Shown one piece after another: positions 1 through 6,093 of a stretch of 9,223 nt of DNA (positions are counted from its first letter, which is position 1; every line of letters begins with the position of its first letter). The stretch is from an uncultured bacterium. Lineage in GTDB: Bacteria > Bacillota > Clostridia > Oscillospirales > Oscillospiraceae. The position numbers and the translations under genes are program-made. The stretch spans positions 1-9,223 of the forward strand of contig CASECK010000038.1 in assembly GCA_949286295.1 (NCBI GenBank). Reading direction: 5' to 3'. Below the pieces are notes generated by a model. The model did not search any database. It worked only from the letters and a program-made list of their open reading frames with translations, and was not told the DNA's origin.

Positions 1-621
1 GGCAAAGCGCTCGTCGCCGTTGGAGCTGTCCTCCATAAACGGCATGGCGTAATAGGCCAGATACTCCTCCACCTGCCGCCGGGTGGTGGTGAGCAGGGGG
101 CGGATGAGCTCCCCCCTCCGGGGCGGGATGCCCCCCAGCCCCCGCAGGCCGCTGCCCCGGGCCAGGTGGAGCAGCACCGTCTCCGCATTGTCGTTGGCGG
201 TGTGGGCGGTGGCGATTCGGTCCGCCCCCGCCTCCCGGGCCGCCTGGCGCAGGAAGGCGTAGCGCATCTCCCGGGCGGTCTCCTCAATGCCCCGCCCCCG
301 CTCCCTGGCCCGGGCGGCCACGTCCCCCGCGCCGGAATAGAGGCGCACCGCCGGCAATCTCTTCCCGGCGGCGGTGCGCTGCTCCCCGCAGCACAGCGCC
401 ACAAACTGCTCCACAAAGGCCGCGTCCCGGCGGGACTCCTCCCCCCGGAGACGGTGGTCATAGTGGGCGGCGGACAGGGTGAAGTCCAGCCGCTCCCGGA
501 GGCGGCACAGGGCGTGGAGCAGGCAGATGGAGTCCGCCCCGCCCGAAACGGCGCACAGCACATGGCTGCCCGGCGCAATCAGCGCCTGCGCCCGAATCAG
601 TTCCTCCATGGTTTTCAGCAT
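1..621 (-). CDS. tilS: tRNA(Ile)-lysidine synthetase TilS, N-terminal part (cut by window edge)
   Basis: TilS is a cytoplasmic enzyme that uses ATP to attach lysine to C34 of the CAU-anticodon tRNA-Ile, changing its decoding from AUG to AUA. The 207 residues present are the N-type ATP-pyrophosphatase domain. The P-loop SGGADS is at residues 26-31. A substrate motif, AAHYDHRLRG, is at 51-60. The family block ATAHTANDNAETVLLHLARG is at 137-156, followed by GLRGLGG and RPLL, and the DSSN...RF block lies at the truncated end. The gene runs off the left edge, so the C-terminal tRNA-binding domains are not visible. I chose the ATG at 621 because a GGGGGA ribosome-binding site lies about 5 nt upstream; the in-frame ATG at 609 has none. 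It lies 90 nt downstream of dnaB on the same strand with no terminator between, so it is probably the last visible gene of the gdpP-rplI-dnaB-tilS unit. Family assignment is very secure. Confidence 0.95.
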   Translation of the reverse strand, partial: MLKTMEELIRAQALIAPGSHVLCAVSGGADSICLLHALCRLRERLDFTLSAAHYDHRLRGEESRRDAAFVEQFVALCCGEQRTAAGKRLPAVRLYSGAGDVAARARERGRGIEETAREMRYAFLRQAAREAGADRIATAHTANDNAETVLLHLARGSGLRGLGGIPPRRGELIRPLLTTTRRQVEEYLAYYAMPFMEDSSNGDERFA

Positions 622-711
622 AACAGTCCCCCAGAACTTGCAGAATCCGGGGCGCGCCCGGTCCCGGGGCATCCGTCTCTGCGCGCGCTCAAAACGGCGG
701 GCGGCCGAGGG

Positions 712-2067
712 TCAGTCCTCCTCGCGCTGCCAGGCCATGTCGTTGAAGGTGGTAAATTCCGGCTGCCACTGCAGCTCCACGGTGCCGGTCTCCCCGTGGC
801 GGTTTTTGGCAATGATGCACTCGGCCAGATTGGGATTCTCGGTGTCCCGGTTGTAGTAGCCCTCCCGGTACAGGAAGAGCACAATGTCCGCGTCCTGCTC
901 GATGGCCCCCGACTCCCGCAAATCCGAGAGCATAGGGCGCTTGTCCGTCCGGCTCTCGTTGGCCCGGGAGAGCTGGGACAGGCAGAGCACCGGCACATTC
1001 AGCTCCTTGGCCATAATCTTCAGCGAGCGGGAGATGTCAGAGACAATCTGCTGGCGGTTCTCGCCGGAGCGGGTCTTTCCCCCGGCGGACTGCATCAGCT
1101 GGAGGTAGTCGATGACCACCAGCCCCAGATTCTCCACCCGGCGGCACTTGGCGTTGATGTCGGCCACGGTGACCGAGGAGTCGTCGTCAATGAGAATCAT
1201 GGAGCGGTTCAGGGAGTCGGCGGCGGCGGCCACGTTCTCCCAGTCCTGCTCGGTGAGCTTGCCGGTGACCAGCTTTTTGTTGTCCACAAAGCACTCGCTG
1301 GAAATCAGCCGCAGGGCCAGCTGCTCCCGGCTCATCTCCAGAGAGAAAAAGGCCACGTTCTTTCCCGAGCGCTTGCCCGCCGACAGCAGGATGTTCAGCG
1401 CCATGGAGGTCTTGCCCATGCCCGGCCGGGCGGCCAGCAGGATAAGGTCGGACTTGTTCAGGCCGGAAATGGCCCGGTCCAGGTCCCGCAGGCCGGTGGA
1501 CAGGCCGGGGATGGCGCTGTCGCTCGCGGCCAGCTCGCTCAGCCGGTCGTACACATCCACCAGTACGCTGGAGATGTGGGTCAGCCCCCGGGCGGAGCGG
1601 CCCTGCCGGATGGCGTAGATGCGCTGCTCCGCCGCCTCCAGGATGTCCTGGCCGGTGCCAGTCCCCTCCTGAATCATGGCCGTCAGGTCCCCGGCCGCCT
1701 CCGCCAGACGGCGCAGCACGGTCTTGTCCCGGAGGATGTCGATATACTCCTTCACATTGGCGGCGGTGGGCGTGGTGTCCATGAGCTGAAGCAGGTACCC
1801 CCGGGACTGCTCCTCGTCGTAGTACCCGTTCTGCTTCATGTGCTCCAGCACCGTCACCGGGTCGATGGTCTGGGAGTAGTTGAACATGGAGTAGATGGTC
1901 TCGTATATCTCCACGTTTTGCCGCAGGTAAAAATCCTCCGGCCGCAGTTTGTCGATGACCTCCGGCACGCACCGGGGGTCGATGAGCATGGAGCCCAGCA
2001 CCGCCTGCTCCGCCTCCACGCTGTGGGGCAGCTGCCTGAGCAGCAGCTCGCTGTCATCCATAGGCAC
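712..2067 (-). CDS. dnaB: Replicative DNA helicase DnaB (called DnaC in Bacillus)
   Basis: This is the hexameric 5'-3' helicase that unwinds DNA ahead of the replication fork and recruits primase. The 451 residues match the usual family length. The N-terminal helical DnaB domain begins with LLLRQLPHSVEAEQAVLGSM and covers about 8-110. The linker is at about 110-185, and the RecA-like ATPase domain at about 186-445. Walker A is ARPGMGKTS at 213-221 (K219, T220). The catalytic Glu is in SLEMS (E244). Walker B is LVVIDYLQL at 316-324 (D320). QLSR is at 365-368, and the arginine-finger region KNRHG is at 421-425. No intein interrupts it. The start is either GTG 2067 (GGGTGA lies about 6 nt upstream) or ATG 2061 two codons later; GTG fits the spacing better, but neither has a strong ribosome-binding site. 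It follows rplI after a 101-nt gap holding GC-rich hairpins. Confidence 0.97.
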   Translation of the reverse strand: MPMDDSELLLRQLPHSVEAEQAVLGSMLIDPRCVPEVIDKLRPEDFYLRQNVEIYETIYSMFNYSQTIDPVTVLEHMKQNGYYDEEQSRGYLLQLMDTTPTAANVKEYIDILRDKTVLRRLAEAAGDLTAMIQEGTGTGQDILEAAEQRIYAIRQGRSARGLTHISSVLVDVYDRLSELAASDSAIPGLSTGLRDLDRAISGLNKSDLILLAARPGMGKTSMALNILLSAGKRSGKNVAFFSLEMSREQLALRLISSECFVDNKKLVTGKLTEQDWENVAAAADSLNRSMILIDDDSSVTVADINAKCRRVENLGLVVIDYLQLMQSAGGKTRSGENRQQIVSDISRSLKIMAKELNVPVLCLSQLSRANESRTDKRPMLSDLRESGAIEQDADIVLFLYREGYYNRDTENPNLAECIIAKNRHGETGTVELQWQPEFTTFNDMAWQREED

Positions 2068-2090
2068 AGGGATTCACCCGCCCTTCGCAA

Positions 2091-2156
2091 GATAAAAAGT
2101 TCTCGCCCTTCACCCGAGCGGGCGGCAGAGCCGCTTCCCGCTCCGCCGCCCGCGGG
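2091..2156 (-). terminator. GC-rich hairpin cluster with a distal T tract between rplI and dnaB (possible attenuator)
   Basis: The 101-nt gap contains a perfect 9-bp stem (arms 2118-2126 and 2145-2153). Beyond a 2-nt bulge it is extended by three further pairs (2113-2115 with 2154-2156). A second stem uses the same left arm: 2116-2126 pairs with 2130-2142, with a CTT bulge. The two folds exclude each other. On the minus strand the next T tract (TTTTT, 2098-2094) begins about 14 nt after the stem, too far for a standard intrinsic terminator. It may give partial termination, protect a processed 3' end of the rplI message, or mean nothing beyond high GC. Structure is seen; function is inferred. 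Confidence 0.35.
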
Positions 2157-2168
2157 TCCTGTCCGTGC

Positions 2169-2615
2169 TCAGGCCTCGGTCACCATCACGTTGACGGTGC
2201 CCGTCACCTCATAGCCCAGCTTGGCCTTGACCTGATAGCCGCCGCAGGACTTGATGGGCTCGTCCAGGACCAGCTTGGCCTTGGCGATATTCAGCCCGTG
2301 CTGGGCGGCCAGGGCCTCGGAAATCTCCTTGGCGGTGACGGCGCCGAACAGGCGCCCGCCCTCGCCGGCCTTGGCGGGGATTTTGACCATCAGCCCCTCC
2401 AGCTTCTTGGCGGTGGCCTCGGCCTCGGCCTTCTCGGCGGCCTGCTGGGCCTTCCGGGCCTTCTCCTGCTGCTTCATGGTGTTCACATTTTCCGCGGTGG
2501 CGGGCACAGCCAGCTTTTTGGGCAGAAGAAAGTTCCGGGCGTAGCCGTCGGAGACCTCCACCAGCTGGCCCTTCTTGCCATGGCCCCGCACATCCTGCTG
2601 TAAAATGACCTTCAT
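2169..2615 (-). CDS. rplI: 50S ribosomal protein L9
   Basis: L9 binds 23S rRNA near the base of the L1 stalk and reaches out from the large subunit; it helps maintain reading frame. The 148 residues match the typical family length. The N-terminal rRNA-binding domain starts MKVILQQDV and includes the L9 signature VSDGYARNFLLPKKLAVPAT at 21-40. A charged Ala/Glu/Lys-rich connecting helix spans about 41-75. The C-terminal domain contains AGEGGRLFGAVTAKEI at 82-97. The start is supported by GGAGG placed 7 nt before the ATG. The gene begins 45 nt after gdpP stops, on the same strand, with no terminator between, so the two are almost certainly cotranscribed. Nothing about the protein is unusual. 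Confidence 0.97.
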   Translation of the reverse strand: MKVILQQDVRGHGKKGQLVEVSDGYARNFLLPKKLAVPATAENVNTMKQQEKARKAQQAAEKAEAEATAKKLEGLMVKIPAKAGEGGRLFGAVTAKEISEALAAQHGLNIAKAKLVLDEPIKSCGGYQVKAKLGYEVTGTVNVMVTEA

Positions 2616-2660
2616 TGCGATATTCCTCCAAACTCAAGTTTTTGCTCGCGTCTATGTTTT

Positions 2661-4643
2661 TTACGCCTCCAGGTACCGGTCGATGGCCCGGCACAGGTCC
2701 TGGGCCACCTCTTGGATGGGCCTGCCCGTCACCTGGCCGCCGGCGGCGGCGGCGTTGCCCCCGCCCCCCAGCTGCTCCAAAATCACCTGGACGTTGGTGT
2801 CCCCCATGGAGCGGGCGGAGATGTTCACCTTCTCCCCGTCCTGAGAGAGCACAAAGGAGGTGTCGATGCCGATGATGTTCAGCAGCTCGTCCGCCGCCTG
2901 GGCGGCGGTGACCCGGCCCACCGGTCCGTCCGCCACGGCGATGGCAATCTGGTCCCGGTATATCCTGGCGTTCTGGATGATGGCGTACTTGGCGATGGTG
3001 CCGGCCAGGTCGTTCTGGAACAGCTTCTTCACCTCGGCGGTGTCGGCGCCGGAGCGGCGCAGGAAGGCCGCCGCCTCAAAGGTCCGCCCGCCGGTGCGCA
3101 TGGTGAAGTTCTTGGTGTCCAGCACGATGCCGGCCAGCAGGGCCTCGGCCTCCGCCCGGAGCAGGTGGTTGGGCTCCATGATATATTGCAGCAGCTCCGT
3201 GACCAGCTCGGAGGCGGAGGAGGCGTACGGCTCGTGGTAGTTGAGAGCCGCCCCCTCGATATAGGTGGCCGCCCGCCGGTGGTGGTCGATGACCGCCACC
3301 CGGTTGCAGGACTCCAGCACCTCCTGGGCCTGCACCTGCTCTGGGCGGTTGGTGTCCACCACCACCGCCAGAGAGCGGCTGTCGGCAATCAGCAGGGCCT
3401 CCTGGGGCAGCAGGAAGCAGTCGCTGTACTCAGGCAGCTGGGCCAGCTTGTCAATCAGCTCCTGGGCCGGGCTGTTCCCCTGGTCCCGGATGATGTGGGC
3501 CGGGACGCCGTTTTTCCGGCACAGGGCGCACACCCCCGCCGCCGCCCCCACCGCGTCGTTGTCCGGGGACTTGTGCCCCATGATGAGCACCTGGGAGGAG
3601 TCGGAAATCAGGGAGGACAGGGCGTTGGCCATGACCCGGCTTTTCACCTTGGTGCGCTTCTCCGTCTCCTTGGAGCGGCCGCCGTAAAACTCGAAGGTAA
3701 ACTTGTTGCGGACCACCGCCTGATCTCCCCCCCGGGACAGGGCCATGTCGATGGACAGGTTGGCGAAGTTGAGCAGCTCCCGGTAGCTGTCCGCGTCCTT
3801 GCCCACACCGATGGACAGCGAGGCGTTGATGCCGCTTGGGTTGACCACCTGGTGGATGGCGTCCAGCACCTCGAACTTGCTGTCCACAAATTTGGTCAGG
3901 TACTGCTCCTCGCAGATGAACAGATAGCGCTCCCGCTGGTAGCGGCGCAGAATGCCCCCGGTCTCGGACACCCAGTCCTCCAGGCGCTTGTCAATCTCGG
4001 CCAGGATGTTGGAGCGCTCATTCTCCGCCAGGTTCTTGGTCAGGTCCTCATAGTTGTCGATGAGCAGCACCACCGCCACCGGCCGGGTGGCCTGATAGCG
4101 GTCCCGAATCTGGCTCAGCTCCGTGACGTCCACCCAGTAGGTGGTGGCCAGAAAGCCCCCCGTCCGCCCCCCGGTGCGCACCAGGTGGCCGAACACCAGA
4201 AACCGCCGGCCGGCGTAGTGGACGTGGGTGGGGCACTCCGCCTTGCCCTCCATACGCCAGCGCGCGTCAAAGTCGGGAATCAGGGCCGACAGCTTGGAGT
4301 CGTACAGGTGCTCCCGCTGGTCGCTGAGCTTGAGAAAGCGGTCGTTGGTCCAGATGATATCCCCGCTCTCCGGCCGGAACATCACCATGGGCAGCGGGGA
4401 GTTGACCATGGTGTCCCGGGTGGCGCTGTCCACCGAGCCGCTCATGTTGTCCAGATATTTGGTCAGCTCCCTGCGCCGGCGGCGGTCAACCTGCCGGCCG
4501 TACACCGCCAGGCAGGCCACCACGGCCAGCTCGATAAGCGCCAGCGGCCAGGAAAACGAGGCGGACAACAGCGCGAACAGAATCAGGCAGAGAAAATACA
4601 TCTGAAAGCTGGGCTGCAGCAGCTGGTTAATCTTTCGGTTCAA
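2661..4643 (-). CDS. gdpP: Cyclic-di-AMP phosphodiesterase GdpP (membrane DHH/DHHA1 protein)
   Basis: GdpP hydrolyses c-di-AMP to pApA, lowering the messenger that controls potassium and osmolyte uptake and cell-wall stress in Firmicutes. Two membrane helices lie at about 15-31 and 33-49, followed by the basic stretch RRRRR. A PAS-like domain covers about 73-165. A degenerate GGDEF domain covers about 180-310, with no GGDEF signature. The DHH phosphoesterase domain has GHKSPDND at 356-363 (D361, D363), VVVDTN with D430, and DHH at 453-455. The DHHA1 domain carries GGGGN at 626-630. The open frame continues upstream past 4643, but I chose TTG 4643: it gives 660 residues, almost exactly the family length, places the first helix correctly, and has GAGGGGG 8 nt upstream. 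It is the first gene of the leftward unit, driven by a promoter at 4717-4745. All metal-binding motifs are intact, so it is expected to be active. Confidence 0.95.
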   Translation of the reverse strand: MNRKINQLLQPSFQMYFLCLILFALLSASFSWPLALIELAVVACLAVYGRQVDRRRRRELTKYLDNMSGSVDSATRDTMVNSPLPMVMFRPESGDIIWTNDRFLKLSDQREHLYDSKLSALIPDFDARWRMEGKAECPTHVHYAGRRFLVFGHLVRTGGRTGGFLATTYWVDVTELSQIRDRYQATRPVAVVLLIDNYEDLTKNLAENERSNILAEIDKRLEDWVSETGGILRRYQRERYLFICEEQYLTKFVDSKFEVLDAIHQVVNPSGINASLSIGVGKDADSYRELLNFANLSIDMALSRGGDQAVVRNKFTFEFYGGRSKETEKRTKVKSRVMANALSSLISDSSQVLIMGHKSPDNDAVGAAAGVCALCRKNGVPAHIIRDQGNSPAQELIDKLAQLPEYSDCFLLPQEALLIADSRSLAVVVDTNRPEQVQAQEVLESCNRVAVIDHHRRAATYIEGAALNYHEPYASSASELVTELLQYIMEPNHLLRAEAEALLAGIVLDTKNFTMRTGGRTFEAAAFLRRSGADTAEVKKLFQNDLAGTIAKYAIIQNARIYRDQIAIAVADGPVGRVTAAQAADELLNIIGIDTSFVLSQDGEKVNISARSMGDTNVQVILEQLGGGGNAAAAGGQVTGRPIQEVAQDLCRAIDRYLEA

Positions 4644-4651
4644 GCGGAAAA

Positions 4652-4658
4652 CCCCCTC
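4652..4658 (-). promoter_or_regulatory. Ribosome-binding site that sets the TTG start of gdpP
   Basis: GAGGGGG on the minus strand lies 8 nt before TTG 4643. It supports this non-ATG start over the much longer upstream open frame, whose extra residues would be translated from promoter DNA. Confidence 0.7.
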
Positions 4659-4686
4659 GCGGAAATTCAGGGAACAGCTCGTCTCC

Positions 4687-4703
4687 GTGTGCCGCAGGCA
4701 CAC
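4687..4703 (-). promoter_or_regulatory. Stem-loop near the 5' end of the gdpP leader RNA
   Basis: On the minus strand the sequence is a perfect 7-bp stem, GTGTGCC and GGCACAC, closed by a 3-nt loop (TGC). It starts only a few nucleotides after the transcription start predicted from the -10 box at 4717-4722. A hairpin so close to a 5' end often protects mRNA from decay. There is no T tract after it on this strand, so it is not a terminator. Function is inferred. Confidence 0.45.
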
Positions 4704-4716
4704 CAAAAGGTATTTT

Positions 4717-4745
4717 ATTATAGCAGATAGACAGGCGGAAAACAA
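4717..4745 (-). promoter_or_regulatory. Sigma-A-type promoter for gdpP-rplI-dnaB-tilS
   Basis: On the minus strand, TTGTTT (4745-4740) is followed after 17 nt by a perfect TATAAT (4722-4717). The -10 box is preceded by TGC, making an extended -10 (TGnTATAAT) that can compensate for the weak -35. Predicted transcription start is near 4710, giving a leader of about 67 nt before the TTG of gdpP. Confidence 0.75.
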
Positions 4746-4779
4746 GTCCGGCGGGCCATTCTCCCGGGAAAAACATCGT

Positions 4780-4827
4780 CCGGCGCAAAATTTTTCCCCG
4801 CCCGCTCTCCACAAACCGTTGCGCCGG
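4780..4827. repeat. 9-bp inverted repeat, right arm covering the ilvE -35 box
   Basis: CCGGCGCAA at 4780-4788 is the exact reverse complement of TTGCGCCGG at 4819-4827, with a 30-nt spacer. The right arm contains the whole -35 hexamer (TTGCGC, 4819-4824) of the ilvE promoter. The two arms could be half-sites for a regulator that loops or binds twice, or a chance match in GC-rich DNA. Confidence 0.45.
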
Positions 4828-4847
4828 CTTGCAAATACTGCTATAAT
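4819..4847 (+). promoter_or_regulatory. Sigma-A-type promoter for ilvE
   Basis: TTGCGC (4819-4824), a 17-nt spacer and a perfect TATAAT (4842-4847), with TG one base before the -10 (extended -10). The predicted transcription start is near 4854, about 82 nt before the ATG at 4936. The leader can form a small hairpin (CCGCG/CGCGG inside a CTGCG/CGCAG stem, about 4864-4900). It is too short for a T-box riboswitch, so no tRNA-sensing control is visible. Confidence 0.75.
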
Positions 4848-4854
4848 AGCAGTA
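4836..4854. promoter_or_regulatory. Perfect 19-nt palindrome over the ilvE -10 box (candidate operator)
   Basis: TACTGCTATAATAGCAGTA is two perfect 9-nt arms (TACTGCTAT and ATAGCAGTA) around one central base. It encloses the complete -10 hexamer and reaches the predicted transcription start. A dimeric repressor bound here would block RNA polymerase. Part of the symmetry (TGCTATAAT) is dictated by the extended -10 motif, but the mirrored GCAGTA arm is not required by promoter function. No regulator gene for it is visible in the window. Confidence 0.5.
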
Positions 4855-4935
4855 CATGATTTCTCTGCGTCTCCGCGCTCCCGCGGGGCGGCACGCGCAG
4901 TCACGGAAGAACAATTGAAACAGGAGGGATTCCCC

Positions 4936-6003
4936 ATGGAAGAGATTAAAATCACCCGCGCTCCCACCCTGAAGCCCAAGCCCGACTCCTCAAAGCTGGT
5001 GTTCGGCAAAAACATGACCGACCATATGTTCATCGTGGACTACGACGCGGGCCAGGGCTGGCACGACCCCCGCATCGTCCCCTATGGCCCCCTGCAGATT
5101 GACCCGGCCGCCAAGGTTCTCCACTACGCCGAGGAGATTTTCGAGGGGCTGAAGGCCTACCGCACCGCCCAGGGCAAGATTCAGCTGTTCCGTCCCAGGG
5201 ACAACATCGCCCGTCTGAACAACTCGGCCGCCCGGCTGTGCCTGCCTCAGATTCCCGAGGAGCTGGCCCTGGCCGGCATCACCGGGTTGGTGAAGCTGGA
5301 GCGGGACTGGGTCCCCAGCGAGGAGGGCACCTCCCTGTATATCCGCCCCTTCATGATTGGTCTGGATGCCGCCCTGGGCGTACACTCCTCCAAGCACGTG
5401 CAGTACATCGTGGTGGTCTGCCCCGTGGGGGCCTACTACCCCGAGGGGCTGGCTCCGGTCAAAATCTATGTGGAGGACGAGGACGTCCGCGCCGTCAAGG
5501 GCGGCACCGGCATGGCCAAGACCGGCGGCAACTACGCCGCCTCCCTCCGGGCCGGCGACCGGGCGGAGAAGCAGGGGTACAGCCAGGTGCTGTGGCTGGA
5601 CGGCGTGCACCGCAAGTATATCGAGGAAGTGGGCGCCATGAACGTGATGTTCAAGGTGGGCGGAACAATTCTCACCCCTGACCTGAACGGCTCCGTGCTG
5701 GATGGCATCACCCGCCGCTCCTGCATCCAGCTGCTCCAGGACTGGGGCTATGAGGTGGAGCAGCGCCGCATCTCCTATGAGGAGCTGTTCCAGGCCGCCG
5801 GGGACGGCACCCTGGAGGAGGCCTGGGGCACCGGCACCGCCGCCGTGGTCTCCCCCATTGGCGAGCTGGCCATGGGCGGCAAGAAGGTCACCGTCAGCCA
5901 CAACCAGATTGGCCCCGTCACCCAGAAGCTGTATGACAACCTCACCGGTATCCAGTGGGGCCGTCTGGCCGACCCCCATCACTGGGTCATGCCCCTGGAC
6001 TAA
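4936..6003 (+). CDS. ilvE: Branched-chain amino acid aminotransferase (class IV, PLP-dependent)
   Basis: This enzyme transfers the amino group between glutamate and the 2-keto acids of leucine, isoleucine and valine, the last step of their synthesis and the first of their breakdown. The 355 residues, with an extended N-terminus (KLVFGKNMTDHMF, 20-32), fit the longer type II BCAT group. Visible motifs are LHYAEEIFEGLKAYR at 62-76, YIRPFMIG at 135-142, the PLP-binding lysine K195 in MAKTGGNYAAS (193-203), the conserved EEVGAMNVMF at 230-239, and the phosphate-binding GTGTAAVVSPI at 298-308. The start at 4936 is fixed by AGGAGGG 7 nt upstream; the open frame reaches further upstream but that part overlaps the promoter. 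It is a single-gene unit, divergent from gdpP and ended by a strong terminator. No ilvBNCD neighbours are present, so it may serve catabolism or synthesis. D-amino-acid transaminase and aminodeoxychorismate lyase, the other class IV families, are poorer fits by length and motifs. Confidence 0.95.
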   Translation: MEEIKITRAPTLKPKPDSSKLVFGKNMTDHMFIVDYDAGQGWHDPRIVPYGPLQIDPAAKVLHYAEEIFEGLKAYRTAQGKIQLFRPRDNIARLNNSAARLCLPQIPEELALAGITGLVKLERDWVPSEEGTSLYIRPFMIGLDAALGVHSSKHVQYIVVVCPVGAYYPEGLAPVKIYVEDEDVRAVKGGTGMAKTGGNYAASLRAGDRAEKQGYSQVLWLDGVHRKYIEEVGAMNVMFKVGGTILTPDLNGSVLDGITRRSCIQLLQDWGYEVEQRRISYEELFQAAGDGTLEEAWGTGTAAVVSPIGELAMGGKKVTVSHNQIGPVTQKLYDNLTGIQWGRLADPHHWVMPLD

Positions 6004-6030
6004 ACGGGCCGCCCGCTTCAAAACCGCTTA

Positions 6031-6068
6031 AAAAAATCCTGACCGGATTGCTCCGGTCAGGATTTTTT
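6031..6068. terminator. Bidirectional intrinsic terminator between ilvE and birA
   Basis: Perfect 17-bp inverted repeat (6031-6047 and 6052-6068) with the 4-nt loop TTGC. The core stem is ATCCTGACCGGA, and the outer part is an A run on the left and a T run on the right. The transcript therefore ends in U6 after ilvE on the plus strand and in about U7 after birA on the minus strand. It lies 27 nt after the ilvE stop and 25 nt after the birA stop, serving both convergent genes. Confidence 0.95.
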
Positions 6069-6093
6069 GTCTCTGCCCCGTCGGCGGGGCGGG

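Noticed and set aside
622..711. GC-rich inverted repeats between dnaB and tilS as a terminator
   Set aside because: Only short 5-bp stems in very GC-rich sequence with no following T tract on the minus strand.
166..2214. Plus-strand open frame of 682 codons antisense to tilS, dnaB and rplI
   Set aside because: It is a shadow of GC-rich minus-strand genes: rich in Gly, Pro, Leu, Val and His, no recognisable domain, no good ribosome-binding site, and it crosses three well-identified genes.
4060..4090. gdpP as an active diguanylate cyclase because of its GGDEF-like domain
   Set aside because: The GGDEF signature is missing, as is normal for GdpP, in which this domain is degenerate; the DHH/DHHA1 part carries the enzymatic function.
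2712..4730. Plus-strand open frame of 672 codons antisense to gdpP
   Set aside because: Low-complexity Gly/Val/Leu/His composition produced by reading high-GC coding DNA on the wrong strand; gdpP has all family motifs on the other strand.
4856..4918. Short open frame of 20 codons in the ilvE leader, ending just before the ilvE ribosome-binding site, as an attenuation leader peptide
   Set aside because: It begins almost at the predicted transcript start with no ribosome-binding site, has only two Leu and one Ile and is rich in Arg, and no terminator hairpin follows it.
4855..4935. T-box riboswitch controlling ilvE
   Set aside because: The leader is only about 80 nt and has no T-box consensus sequence, specifier loop or terminator.
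4990..6021. Minus-strand open frame of 343 codons antisense to ilvE
   Set aside because: It has the same composition artefact, overlaps the whole of a clearly functional ilvE, and has no family motif.
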